A stretch of DNA of 59,581 nt from CAZJCK01 sp964544635 (GCA_964544635.1 CAZJCK010000011.1:1-59581); one strand, 5' to 3'; shown: positions 26,661-35,377, numbered from the stretch's first letter. Made by a program: numbers and translations. Notes: a model not told the origin generated them from the sequence alone.

Positions 26661-27647
26661 ATGCGATATATCATTATTGGTATGACGCTCTGCCTGTTAC
26701 TGCCGGCGACCGTACAGGCCGACACCACCGTCACCATCTTCAACGACCATCATATTCACTTCACGCCGGACGATCCGTCGCGCTACGATACTGAGCTGGT
26801 AACCTCCGACGACAACGGCCGCGTTGCCACCCGTACGATCTCGCTTCCGGAGATCGACGGTCCGACCCGCATCACGGCGCAACTGGTTATAAAACCGATC
26901 CCGATGGACGAACTGGTCGTATATGACAAGTGGGATCGGGCAGGGCATGTCTCGCTGCGAGTGGACGACACCCCCCTCGAGTTGATCAAGTTCATCACCG
27001 CCTACGGCGGCCGGACCGAGTATGAGGTCGATCTGTCACACCTGGCGCCGCTGTTGACCGGGCCGGTGATCATCGATGCGTTCATCGATACCTGGGTCAG
27101 TCCCGCCTGGCAGGTTGACCTGACGCTGACCCATGCCGCCGATAGTACCGCCGTCAATCCGGACTGGGCCATGCCGGTGCTGTACGAACAGTCGTTCACC
27201 GCCGAAACCGAGGCCGATGGCGGCACTGCCGCCGAGATCGAAATACCCGACGGCCTCGATCGAGTGTACTTGCACTACCTGGTGTCGGGTCACTGCACTG
27301 ATGGCCGTGGCGCCGACGAATTTATCTCGAAAGACAATGTTTTGTTGGTAAACGGCAGGGTCGTCTACCGCTACCAGCCGTGGCGGGACGACTGTGGCGA
27401 ATTCAGAGCGATCAATCCGTACACCCGGCGCTGGTCGGACGGTACCTGGTCGAGCGACTACTCACGCTCCGGATGGTGCCCGGGTGATATTGTCGAGCCG
27501 CTGGTCCTCAACCTGACTGATCATTTGCCCGGCAACGAGAGCCACGAGATTCGGCTGCAGATCGAGAATGTCCGGCCGGTCGATACCTCGGATCATCGCG
27601 GCTACTGGCGTACCTCGGCCTACCTGACGGGGTATTCGACGCCGTAG
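26661..27647 (+). CDS. Secreted peptide-N-glycosidase F (PNGase F) homologue
   Basis: 328 residues with the signal peptide MRYIIIGMTLCLLLPATVQA. Both PNGase F domains are present. The catalytic Asp60 of Flavobacterium PNGase F matches Asp92 (YDKWDRAGHV), Glu206 matches Glu220 (DGRGADEF), and Glu118 is replaced by Asp143 (FIDTWVS). NPYTRRW and SRSGWCPGDIV match the second domain. The enzyme class removes N-glycans from asparagine; the Glu-to-Asp change may alter activity. The start follows a terminator by three bases and has no Shine-Dalgarno sequence, so either initiation is unusual or read-through feeds it. Confidence 0.85.
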   Translation: MRYIIIGMTLCLLLPATVQADTTVTIFNDHHIHFTPDDPSRYDTELVTSDDNGRVATRTISLPEIDGPTRITAQLVIKPIPMDELVVYDKWDRAGHVSLRVDDTPLELIKFITAYGGRTEYEVDLSHLAPLLTGPVIIDAFIDTWVSPAWQVDLTLTHAADSTAVNPDWAMPVLYEQSFTAETEADGGTAAEIEIPDGLDRVYLHYLVSGHCTDGRGADEFISKDNVLLVNGRVVYRYQPWRDDCGEFRAINPYTRRWSDGTWSSDYSRSGWCPGDIVEPLVLNLTDHLPGNESHEIRLQIENVRPVDTSDHRGYWRTSAYLTGYSTP

Positions 27648-27667
27648 ATCGGCACGCCCCCTTGACA

Positions 27668-27700
27668 ACACCAAGCTATTGTAAATCAACGGCTTGGTGT
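27668..27700. repeat. Inverted repeat after the PNGase F-like gene
   Basis: ACACCAAGC and GCTTGGTGT are perfect 9-bp arms around 15 bases, 21 bases past the stop. No T-run follows on the plus strand. It may be a weak terminator or mRNA-end hairpin. Confidence 0.45.
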
Positions 27701-27731
27701 ATTCAGGCCGCCCCGACTTGATTTTCTCAAG

Positions 27732-27743
27732 GTTAATATTAAC
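27732..27743. promoter_or_regulatory. AT-rich perfect palindrome before the DUF2089 gene
   Basis: GTTAATATTAAC is a perfect 12-base palindrome 68 bases before the DUF2089 start, in an AT-rich promoter-like stretch. It could be an operator; no regulator can be assigned. Confidence 0.3.
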
Positions 27744-27810
27744 TTTCTTTACTTTTGTGAAACATCATATTAAGTTATTCCGTAGAAGTGATCAGAAAGG
27801 ATATTGATCT

Positions 27811-28188
27811 ATGGAATGGCAGGAACTGACAAAGCTGACCGGCAACCGGTCGTTTCGGATCGAACGGGTGAGGCTGGATGACGGCCCGGCCATCGAGGGC
27901 GACTTCGAACCGCCACAGCTGGCTCGGCTGACCGCCGAGGACCAGGTCTTCGTGGCGGCCTTTGTCCGGTGCCATGGTTCGATCAAGCAGATGGAAAAGT
28001 ATTTTGGCGTATCTTATCCGACCATAAAGAACCGTCTGAACCGTATCGGCGAACAGCTCGATTTTGTGGAAATCGAGCCTACCGAACCGGTCTCGGACAA
28101 GTCACAGATCCTCAAGCAGCTTGATGATGGCGAGATAACCGTAGCCGAGGCGCTTGCGCGCCTGAATAAAGGAGCACGTCATGAGTAA
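27811..28188 (+). CDS. DUF2089-like regulator without its zinc ribbon
   Basis: 125 residues. The core (LTAEDQVFVAAFVRCHGSIK, MEKYFGVSYPTIKNRLNRI) is a helix-turn-helix of the DUF2089 family. Relatives usually start with two Cys pairs of a zinc ribbon. Here the matching N-terminal part (TKLTGNRSFRIERVRLDDG...IEGDFEPP) is kept but has no cysteine. A short helix ILKQLDDGEITVAEALARL, of the SHOCT/bilobal kind, ends the protein. The next gene overlaps it by 8 bases and starts with the same kind of helix, so they likely act together. Confidence 0.85.
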   Translation: MEWQELTKLTGNRSFRIERVRLDDGPAIEGDFEPPQLARLTAEDQVFVAAFVRCHGSIKQMEKYFGVSYPTIKNRLNRIGEQLDFVEIEPTEPVSDKSQILKQLDDGEITVAEALARLNKGARHE

Positions 28189-28597
28189 CGAACGTCGACA
28201 AATCCTGCAAATGCTGGCCGACGGCAAGATCGACACCGACGAGGCCGAGCGCCTTTTGGCCGCGCTCGGGCGCAGCGACCAGGCTGAGCCGGCACCGCCG
28301 GAGGCGAACGGCAAGCCGAAGTGGCTGAAGGTCGAGGTCAACTGCGATCCCCAGACGCACTCCGGACGGCAAGGTGTTAATGTCCGTGTCCCGCTGGCCC
28401 TGTTGAAAGCGGGCGTGAAGTTGGGGTCCCTGATGCCGGAGAAAGCCCGCTCGAAAATGACCGGCCATTTAGACAGCCATGGGATCGATATTGCCAACAT
28501 GGATGCCAAGCAGCTGGACGGGTTTATCAATGCGCTCTGTGAATGCCCGATTGAAGTCGACTCGGAGAAAGACAAGATCCGCATATACTGCTGCTGA
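28181..28597 (+). CDS. SHOCT-like domain protein paired with DUF2089
   Basis: 138 residues. The start ERRQILQMLADGKIDTDEAE is the SHOCT-like helix pair, repeated from the tail of the overlapping upstream gene. After a Pro/Ala linker comes a beta segment (WLKVEVNCDP, GVNVRVPLALLKAGVKLGS) and the end ECPIEVDSEKDKIRIYC. Proteins of this shape occur beside DUF2089 regulators and may be anti-sigma-like or signalling partners. That role is not established. Confidence 0.8.
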   Translation: MSNERRQILQMLADGKIDTDEAERLLAALGRSDQAEPAPPEANGKPKWLKVEVNCDPQTHSGRQGVNVRVPLALLKAGVKLGSLMPEKARSKMTGHLDSHGIDIANMDAKQLDGFINALCECPIEVDSEKDKIRIYCC

Positions 28598-28645
28598 CAC
28601 CCGACGCTCCATGGCCGCCGAACTGCTTTTCGGCCACAATACCAG

Positions 28646-28677
28646 ACGCCCGCAGACATGACAGCTGCGGGCGTTTT
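28646..28677 (+). terminator. Intrinsic terminator between convergent genes
   Basis: ACGCCCGCAG and CTGCGGGCGT form a 10-bp stem with a 9-base loop followed by TTT. It closes the DUF2089 operon 48 bases after its stop. The minus-strand SIMPL gene ends at 28684. Confidence 0.75.
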
Positions 28678-28683
28678 CCCTGC

Positions 28684-29394
28684 TTATTCGATCAGGAACG
28701 ACACATGCACCGTCGACATGATCTCTTTCTCGATCGACGTTACATCGTTCATCCCCATACCCGACACCTCCTGCGAGTGCAGCGGGCGAATCTGGAAGAC
28801 GCCGACACTGGCCGATGTCGGCGCGCCCACCTCGCGGCCGGTTGTTTCGGCCAGTCGTTCGGCGCGCTCTTTGGCGTTTCGGGTCGCTTTCTCGATCATC
28901 TCCAGCTTCAGTGAATCGAGCTTCGTGAACAGGTATTGCGGATTGCTTGACTGCAGTTCCACGCCCCGTTCGATCAGGCTGCTCGATTCTTTTGCCAGTT
29001 GCGCGATCCGCTCGACATCGTCAAGCTCCACCCGCACCTGCTGCCACAACCGGTAGTCGGTCGGCTGACCGTCACGGTTATACATCCGGCTGACCGACAC
29101 CGTGTTAATCCGGTACTGTGCTTCGTTCAGACTCCGTTCGTTCAAATAGCTGGTGATAGTGTTGAGATCGTTCTTGATCGTCCGGTACGCCGCTTCCAGT
29201 GTCGGCGCGGTGGTGCCGAACGACAGGTCCCAGATGGCGTAGTCGGATGTTATCTGCTTGTAGGCGGCGCCGGTAACACGGATGGTATTGCCGAACCCTT
29301 TCACCTTGACCAGCGTATTCCCCACCAGCATGGCGCAGATGATAAGGGCCAGTGCCAGCGAAACGGCCGCCCAGATGATACCTCGATTGTTCAT
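28684..29394 (-). CDS. SIMPL-domain (YggE/DUF541-like) envelope protein
   Basis: 236 residues with one N-terminal hydrophobic anchor (residues 7-25) that may act as a signal anchor. The rest matches the SIMPL domain: VTGAAYKQITSDYAIWDLSF, SYLNERSLNEAQ, VRVELDDVERIAQLAKESS, and the KATRNAKERAERLAETTGRE helix near residue 180. The YggE family is linked to oxidative stress and to signalling outside the cytoplasm, but the chemistry is not known. Monocistronic. Confidence 0.9.
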   Translation of the reverse strand: MNNRGIIWAAVSLALALIICAMLVGNTLVKVKGFGNTIRVTGAAYKQITSDYAIWDLSFGTTAPTLEAAYRTIKNDLNTITSYLNERSLNEAQYRINTVSVSRMYNRDGQPTDYRLWQQVRVELDDVERIAQLAKESSSLIERGVELQSSNPQYLFTKLDSLKLEMIEKATRNAKERAERLAETTGREVGAPTSASVGVFQIRPLHSQEVSGMGMNDVTSIEKEIMSTVHVSFLIE

Positions 29395-29521
29395 TCTGTC
29401 TGTCCTCTCCGAAACCGATAGAAATTGACTATGCCCACCGGTCTCCTCACCTATTATACTGAGACTGACAGGAAAAGTAAGTGTGAACTTTGCATCGACG
29501 ATAACGCAGGGAGACCTTCAT

Positions 29522-29893
29522 ATGCCGCAGCTCATTCCATCCCCAACCGTGATACCGGCCGCCGGTGAGCCACCCAAGACAATCCGGGAATACGTTGGAC
29601 GTGTCAACACCCGTACCGAATCGGTGTCGGTAGCGCACATGTCGTCACCTTCAGGCTGGGTTGAACCGGGCCAGCGCCCGGAATTCGATGAGTTTACCAT
29701 CGTGCTGTCGGGCATGCTGCGGGTCGAATCGGAGGGTGGACGGCATATCGATGTCGAGGCCGGCCAGGGAGTACTGGTGCTGGGCGGTGAATGGGTGCGT
29801 TACAGTACACCCGGCCCCGACGGCGCCGAGTATATTGCCGTCTGCGTGCCTGCCTTTTCACCGGAAACGGTGCACCGCGACGACGTAGAATAA
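29522..29893 (+). CDS. Small cupin-domain protein
   Basis: 123 residues from ATG 29522, with GGGAG nine bases upstream; a longer frame from 29483 lacks a ribosome-binding site. A single cupin barrel: PGQRPEFDEFTIVLSGMLRV, EAGQGVLVLGGEWVRYSTPG and AEYIAVCVPAFSPE. The usual first-motif histidines are replaced (P-E-F-D-E), so metal binding, if any, is atypical. The radical SAM gene starts three bases after its stop, which implies co-expression. Confidence 0.85.
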   Translation: MPQLIPSPTVIPAAGEPPKTIREYVGRVNTRTESVSVAHMSSPSGWVEPGQRPEFDEFTIVLSGMLRVESEGGRHIDVEAGQGVLVLGGEWVRYSTPGPDGAEYIAVCVPAFSPETVHRDDVE

Positions 29894-29895
29894 AT

Positions 29896-30801
29896 ATGTA
29901 CACCCAGCTTGACATATCGAAAGCGATAGGTCGCTATCTGAAGGTGGTTGCCGGTGACGCGCGACCGCGGTTTCGTTCGCTCGATTTGACGGCACGCATC
30001 GCGCAGGCCCGGTCGTTATTGAGCGACTGCCGATTGTGCGAGCATGCCTGCGGCATCGACCGCGAATCCGGCGCTGTCGGCGTCTGCGGCGCTTCTCATG
30101 AAATGGCGGTAGCATCGGCCTTTGCCCACCACGGTGAGGAGCCCTTTCTGGTACCGTCGTATACCATCTTCTTCTATGGTTGCACGTTCGACTGTGTCTT
30201 CTGCCAGAACTGGGATATCGCCCGCACGCCGCCGTCGCAAGCAGGCGACATCGTATCGCCGCCCACCCTCGCCCGCGCTATCGACGCCAACTCGCACTGC
30301 CGCAATGTCAACTTCGTAGGCGGTGAACCGACTCCCTATCTGCCGATGATACTGGAAACGCTTTCGCAGATGCGAATCGACCTGCCGGTGGTGTGGAACT
30401 CGAACTTTTATATGTCTGAGGCATCGATGGCGCTGCTTTCGGGCGCGGTCGACATCTACCTGTCCGACTTCAAGTACGGTAACGACGCCTGTGCGAAGGC
30501 GTTGTCAGGGATTGACGACTACGGGGAGATCGTGCGTCGCAACCATACCCTGGCGGGAGACGACGCTGAGTTGGTCATTCGTCACCTGGTACTGCCCGAC
30601 CACGTCGACTGCTGCACCGCGCCGATCCTCCGCTGGCTGGCCGAGCAGTTCGGTGATCGGGTGATCGTGAACCTGATGGACCAGTACCGGCCATCTCACC
30701 GTGCCGCTAACAAGCCGCCGCTCGACCGGCGCATCACGCCGAGCGAATTCAAGAAGGCCACGCAGCTGGCTGATGAATTTGGGTTGCACTACATGGCGTG
30801 A
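29896..30801 (+). CDS. PflX-type radical SAM protein
   Basis: 301 residues from ATG 29896. The radical SAM 4Fe-4S motif is YGCTFDCVFCQNW (CX3CX2C). An extra N-terminal cluster, CRLCEHACGIDRESG...GVCG, is typical of the COG1313/PflX group. NFVGGEPTPYLP and YLSDFKYGND support the SAM TIM barrel. These proteins resemble pyruvate-formate-lyase activases, but no glycyl-radical enzyme is encoded nearby and their target is unknown. It is coupled to the cupin gene, and its stop abuts the convergent gene on the other strand. Confidence 0.88.
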   Translation: MYTQLDISKAIGRYLKVVAGDARPRFRSLDLTARIAQARSLLSDCRLCEHACGIDRESGAVGVCGASHEMAVASAFAHHGEEPFLVPSYTIFFYGCTFDCVFCQNWDIARTPPSQAGDIVSPPTLARAIDANSHCRNVNFVGGEPTPYLPMILETLSQMRIDLPVVWNSNFYMSEASMALLSGAVDIYLSDFKYGNDACAKALSGIDDYGEIVRRNHTLAGDDAELVIRHLVLPDHVDCCTAPILRWLAEQFGDRVIVNLMDQYRPSHRAANKPPLDRRITPSEFKKATQLADEFGLHYMA

Positions 30802-31251
30802 TCAGGGCAGTTCCGATTCGTCCGCTGGACGGCTCTCCCAGAGCGCCCGAAAGTAGATGATGCTCCCCAGCCCCAGCCCCATGGCGATCATGGCGTAAAT
30901 CAGCGCGAGGGCGACCGGCGGCGTATTGAAAAGGCGCAGCAGCAGTCCCAATCCGACCATAACGATGACCAGCAGGTACGACGCCCATGACTGGAAGGCG
31001 AATACGCATATCTTGTCTTTATGCGGCGCCAGTTCGCGGATACGTCGAATGTTGCGCTCGCCGATGCGTCGAAAGGCCAAAATAAACTTGATCACACCCA
31101 GCGCCGCGCCCATGTAGATCGGCCAGAGGCTGTGGCCGGTCGGCATCACCTCGACCGTCCGCCACGCCAGAACACCGCCGCCAATCAACCAGATCAGCCC
31201 GGCCGAAAAAAACAAGGTTCGGCGCGATACTGCCGGTTCCCGAATTGCCAC
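30802..31251 (-). CDS. Small four-helix membrane protein of unknown function
   Basis: 149 residues starting at GTG with AAAGGA upstream. Hydrophobic segments lie near residues 12-30, 43-60, 88-108 and 112-135, with a basic cytosolic loop between the second and third (AFRRIGERNIRRIREL) and KDKICVF. No known family was recognised. It ends immediately opposite the stop of the radical SAM gene. Confidence 0.7.
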   Translation of the reverse strand: MAIREPAVSRRTLFFSAGLIWLIGGGVLAWRTVEVMPTGHSLWPIYMGAALGVIKFILAFRRIGERNIRRIRELAPHKDKICVFAFQSWASYLLVIVMVGLGLLLRLFNTPPVALALIYAMIAMGLGLGSIIYFRALWESRPADESELP

Positions 31252-31438
31252 TACCAGTCATCCTTTCGCATGTCGATCCATTGTAATGAAACAGCAATCC
31301 TGAGCTATATCAACGGATTTGTCGAAACGATTTTACAAGCATCCTGTTACAATTAATACGGAGAAGCACTGCGAACGCATGAGCTTCTTCTCTTGAAATG
31401 ATTGAATCGAGAACCACCAGCATGGACGGAGGTATCTC

Positions 31439-31819
31439 ATGCAGTACAATGAGTTTATGAACAGAGTAAAAACGCACGCCAATATGAAGTCGGATGACCA
31501 GGCCATTAAGGTAACCAAGGCGACACTCGAAACACTGAGTGAGCGGATTGCCGGCCTGGAACCCAAGGATCTGGCATCACAATTACCTGAAGAGTTCAAG
31601 ACCTCGATGAAAACCGAGGGGCAGGGCGAACAGTTCGATGTCCAGGAGTTCTACAAACGCGTCGCCCGCAAGGCAAGTATCAATGACCCCAACACCGCCA
31701 AGCAACAGACCAAGGCGGTTCTGACAACCGTGGCCGAAGCGGTAAGCGGCGGCGAGTTGAACGATATCCGATCTCAACTGCCCGATGAATACCATCCCCT
31801 GTTCGCCACCACTCAGTAG
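31439..31819 (+). CDS. DUF2267 protein
   Basis: 126 residues behind GGAGG. The sequence is two similar helical halves: YNEFMNRVKTHANM...AIKVTKATLETLSERI with SQLPEEF, and EFYKRVARKASI...TKAVLTTVAEAVSGGE with SQLPDEY. This matches DUF2267, small soluble proteins often found with stress functions. The role is unknown. It is a single-gene unit closed by a terminator. Confidence 0.92.
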   Translation: MQYNEFMNRVKTHANMKSDDQAIKVTKATLETLSERIAGLEPKDLASQLPEEFKTSMKTEGQGEQFDVQEFYKRVARKASINDPNTAKQQTKAVLTTVAEAVSGGELNDIRSQLPDEYHPLFATTQ

Positions 31820-31840
31820 GTTGGCATGACTGCAAGACCC

Positions 31841-31870
31841 GGCCCGATGCCCGTGCATCGGGCCTTTTTT
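31841..31870 (+). terminator. Intrinsic terminator after the DUF2267 gene
   Basis: GGCCCGATGC-CCGT-GCATCGGGCC, a perfect 10-bp stem, followed by six Ts. Confidence 0.92.
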
Positions 31871-31913
31871 GTGACTTCCGGCCGGGTCGGTTTGTGTTGT
31901 CTGTGGACCGTTC

Positions 31914-33983
31914 ATGTCGTACTTTGGCGCCATGGCCGAGAACTCCATTGGCAATTACACGATTATCCGCGACATCGGCGAAGGCGGCATGGCCCGAATT
32001 TACCTCGCCTCGCACCGTGATGTTCCCAGCCTCCGGGTGATCCTGAAAGTAGTTTCCGACCCGCAGTTGGCGGAGCGATTCAAGCGCGAAGCCGAAAAGC
32101 TGGCGCAACTCGACGGCCATTCCGGTATCTGCAAGATCAAGCATTTCTTCAATCACGGCCGCGACTTTGTCATCGCCATGGAGTACATCGACGGCATGAC
32201 ACTGGAGGAGCGGATCGAACAGCACGGTCCGCTGCCGGTCGGTGAAACACTCGGCGTTATCGATGCCGTCCTCGATGTCCTCGTCTTCGCGCACAAGCGC
32301 GGTATCTTCCACCGCGATATCAAGCCAAGCAACATCATGATCGACAGCGACAACCGCGTCAAGGTGATCGACTTCGGCATTGCCAAGGGCGAAGCCGACC
32401 CAACACTCACCGCCGTCAACGCCTATCTCGGTACCCCCAGTTACATGGCGCCGGAGCAGTTCCGGTCGTCGGAAGATATCAACTACGCCTATGCCGACAT
32501 CTACGCCATCGGTACCACCATATACCAGATGCTCACCGGCGAGTTGCCGTACAAGGAAACCGACCTGTTCCTGTTGCGCGACGCCAAGATGTTCAGTAAA
32601 CCGCCGCGTCCGCGCAAACTGCGGCCGAAGATTCCCCGCGATGTCGAAGAAATCGTGCTCACCGCCATGGAGAAAGAGCCGCAGGATCGGTTTCCGTCGG
32701 TCGAGGTGATGCGCCAGGTGGTGCAGGCCAACAGCAACTTCCCCGGTGGCCCCCGGGGGACGACGCCAAAGATCAAACGTCGCCGGCGCGGTTTCGGCTG
32801 GGCGGCAACGGTGGCTGTCGTTCTCGCACTGGCGGCAGTGATAGCGTTCACTCCGCTGCGCGATCAGGTCACCGGACTCATCGGCCAGAATCAGCCGGCG
32901 GATATTGACACCCAGCCGGCCGACATTTCACCCGTCCCCGCCAAACCATCGCCGACGCCGGAACAAACCGAAAGGTCCGGCCAACCTGCCAAAAACGAGG
33001 CGGCTCCTGCCCAGGTCACCGGTACAGTGAGTCTGTCAGTTAACCTGCCGTCGGATGTCTATATCGACGGTGAACGGATTGGCCGGGCGACCACCAGCCT
33101 GAATCAGCGTCTTGACACCGGCCAACATGTGGTTACCATCCGCAACGATGCCACTACCGCGCGCGAACTGATCGACACCATGCAAATCACTGCCGATGAA
33201 GCCATAGAAAGGTCGTACGAACTGTCGTGGGCGCCGGTGTCGGTGGCCTTGCGCGGCCGTCCCGAAAATGTGGCGATTCGCATTGACGGCGGCGCGGAAC
33301 GTACGCTGCCGGCAACGGTCAGTCTGCAACCGGGCCGCTACACGATAGCGGCGAGTCACCCCACGGTACCTGCTCCGGTGACCAATACGTTGATAATCCA
33401 GCCGGGCCGGGACACAACTTTTTCATTCGATCTTTCGGGAGATATCATTGCCTCAGAGATCGCAGCGCTGCGCGACAGCATAAATGTCCTCGATCGCCAG
33501 GTCACTGCCGCCGAACGGCAGGAGGCGGCCTATCGCCGGCTGTCCGACTGGCGGGGCACGGTGCCCACTTTGCTTGATACCCGACAAGCCGATTCTGCGC
33601 GTAAACTGTTAGAGAATGTCGTGAACGAGTACAACGACATCACCAGGCGGCGCGTCGAACGGCGCACCAGGGCCGAACAGACCCTGAACGATTTCCTGGC
33701 GGCTTTTGCCGCCAAGGATCTGGCGGCCATGGAACAGCTCTATCCGGCCATGCCGGACGAGGAGAAACAGAGCTGGGCCACGTTTTTCAAGGCGGCTGAA
33801 GGGTTGAGTGTCGACTGGACAGTCGACTCCTTCGAACCGTCGGGTGCCCGCGCCACCGCCGACGTTGACCTGACGATGTCGTTTACCGACCGCAGCGGCA
33901 ACCGCACAGAAACCGTCCCGTGGCGGCTGACACTGGCCGAGCGGGACAACCGCTGGGTTGTCACAGCGCGCGACGCACGGTAA
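31914..33983 (+). CDS. Transmembrane Ser/Thr protein kinase with outer PEGA and NTF2-like domains
   Basis: 689 residues; ATG 31932 is a second possible start. The cytosolic kinase has the glycine loop IGEGGMARIYLA, Lys in VILKVV, HRDIKPSN, DFG and GTPSYMAPEQ, and ends about residue 265. One membrane helix follows near 297-318, then a Pro-rich linker. Outside there is a PEGA-type domain (VYIDGERIGRATTSLNQRL), a second similar segment, a coiled region with ITRRRVERRTRAEQTL, and a C-terminal SnoaL/NTF2-like domain (FLAAFAAKDLAAMEQLYP...RWVVTAR). It could sense an envelope signal. The barrel gene follows after 28 bases. Confidence 0.93.
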   Translation: MSYFGAMAENSIGNYTIIRDIGEGGMARIYLASHRDVPSLRVILKVVSDPQLAERFKREAEKLAQLDGHSGICKIKHFFNHGRDFVIAMEYIDGMTLEERIEQHGPLPVGETLGVIDAVLDVLVFAHKRGIFHRDIKPSNIMIDSDNRVKVIDFGIAKGEADPTLTAVNAYLGTPSYMAPEQFRSSEDINYAYADIYAIGTTIYQMLTGELPYKETDLFLLRDAKMFSKPPRPRKLRPKIPRDVEEIVLTAMEKEPQDRFPSVEVMRQVVQANSNFPGGPRGTTPKIKRRRRGFGWAATVAVVLALAAVIAFTPLRDQVTGLIGQNQPADIDTQPADISPVPAKPSPTPEQTERSGQPAKNEAAPAQVTGTVSLSVNLPSDVYIDGERIGRATTSLNQRLDTGQHVVTIRNDATTARELIDTMQITADEAIERSYELSWAPVSVALRGRPENVAIRIDGGAERTLPATVSLQPGRYTIAASHPTVPAPVTNTLIIQPGRDTTFSFDLSGDIIASEIAALRDSINVLDRQVTAAERQEAAYRRLSDWRGTVPTLLDTRQADSARKLLENVVNEYNDITRRRVERRTRAEQTLNDFLAAFAAKDLAAMEQLYPAMPDEEKQSWATFFKAAEGLSVDWTVDSFEPSGARATADVDLTMSFTDRSGNRTETVPWRLTLAERDNRWVVTARDAR

Positions 33984-34011
33984 CGAACACACAACAGAAA
34001 TAGAGGTAGCC

Positions 34012-35328
34012 ATGCGCACTACGGGAATGGTCGCCGCCATGACGGCGATCTGTATCATTATGAGTGCCGGTTTTACCGCAGCCGAGTCGCTGCGGGAGAA
34101 ACTGGAAGATCTGTTTATCCAGGGGTTGCAGGTACAGCGATCCGGCGGCGTCGACGATCCCTTCGGCGCTACTGGCTCCGAAGCGGTGCAGTCCAACGCC
34201 CGCGTCATCTCGGCGCTCTCCAGCCTGGTAGCATCCAACCTGTCCACCTTTCCGATCAGCTCAGTATCGTCGGGTCTGATCTTCGATTTCGCCGGCGGCA
34301 TGCCGGTCGCCATGCAGACATCGAAAGGCCCGATCTTTTCCGAAAAAGCCCAAACGATTGGTAAGGGCAAGATGTCGGTCGGTGTCAACTTCACCCAAAG
34401 GAATCTCGGTCAGATTCGCGGTCTCGACACCGAGGATATTATTTTCAACTTCGTGCACCGCGATACCGACGGCGACGGTTTCCTCGGTGAAAACAACGCC
34501 GAGTATGACATGGTCGAACTGCAGCCAAACCTGGATTTCGACGCTACCGTGCTTGCAACCTACTGGTCGTACGGTTTGAGTGAGCGGTTTGATATCGGCG
34601 TCGCAATTCCGATTGTGAGTATCGACGTTACGCTGAACCCGCAAGCGCGGATTGCCTCGGAGACGTTCGCCCGCACCGGCGGTGCGACCTATTACTATGC
34701 CGGAACGTCGTCGAATCCAATCCTGGCCGGCGGCGCCGGTGAAGTCACGGAAAGTGCGACCGGCATTGGCGATATCGCCCTGCGCGGCAAGTACCACTTC
34801 CTCGATCGCACCATCGACATGGCGTTTCTCGGCGAGCTGCGCCTGCCGGTCGGCTCGGAGGATGACTTCATTGGCACCGGCACCACCACGCTCAAGATGA
34901 TGGTGGTATCGACCTGGAGCTACAACGATTTTTCGCCGCACTTGAACATCGGCTACGATCTGCGCGGTGACAAGGATGGCGACGAACTGGAATTGACGCT
35001 CGGCTGGGACCAGCGGATCAGCGATCGCTGGACACTTGCAGTCGACTGGCTCGGCGAATTCGAGATCGGCGGCGAATCCGACGACCGCACTTTCCCCGAC
35101 CCCGTCGTGATCGGCCCGGTCTCGGGCGGCCAGCAGGTGCCGGTAAAAGTGGTCGAGCCGAGCAATATCCCAAACCAGACATCCGACGATATCCTGAACG
35201 TTTCCTTCGGCGCCAAGTACTCGCCGAGCGAGAAGGTGGTGCTGATGGGAAATTTCATCCTGCCGACCAACGACGACGGCCTGCGATCGAGCCTGGTCAC
35301 GACCTTCGGGATCGAGATCGGATTGTAG
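34012..35328 (+). CDS. Outer-membrane beta-barrel protein (MetA-pathway/transporter type)
   Basis: 438 residues from ATG 34012 with GAGG upstream and a signal peptide (MRTTGMVAAMTAICIIMSAG). From residue 80 it is strand-rich with features of the phenol-degradation MetA-like outer-membrane family: GKGKMSVGVNFTQR, GLSERFDIGVAIPIV, DIALRGKYHFLD, RLPVGSEDDFIGTG, and a C-terminal strand VTTFGIEIGL. These proteins are presumed channels, but substrates are not known. It is likely in one transcript with the kinase. Confidence 0.85.
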   Translation: MRTTGMVAAMTAICIIMSAGFTAAESLREKLEDLFIQGLQVQRSGGVDDPFGATGSEAVQSNARVISALSSLVASNLSTFPISSVSSGLIFDFAGGMPVAMQTSKGPIFSEKAQTIGKGKMSVGVNFTQRNLGQIRGLDTEDIIFNFVHRDTDGDGFLGENNAEYDMVELQPNLDFDATVLATYWSYGLSERFDIGVAIPIVSIDVTLNPQARIASETFARTGGATYYYAGTSSNPILAGGAGEVTESATGIGDIALRGKYHFLDRTIDMAFLGELRLPVGSEDDFIGTGTTTLKMMVVSTWSYNDFSPHLNIGYDLRGDKDGDELELTLGWDQRISDRWTLAVDWLGEFEIGGESDDRTFPDPVVIGPVSGGQQVPVKVVEPSNIPNQTSDDILNVSFGAKYSPSEKVVLMGNFILPTNDDGLRSSLVTTFGIEIGL

Positions 35329-35340
35329 GCCCGAAACGGT

Positions 35341-35377
35341 TTCCCCGCCGCCGTTCCGGCATAACGGCGGCGGGGAA
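35341..35377. terminator. Long perfect hairpin after the barrel gene
   Basis: TTCCCCGCCGCCGTT and AACGGCGGCGGGGAA are perfect 15-bp arms with a 7-base loop, 12 bases past the stop. No T-run follows, so it may act as a transcript-end stabiliser or a Rho-assisted stop. Confidence 0.6.
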
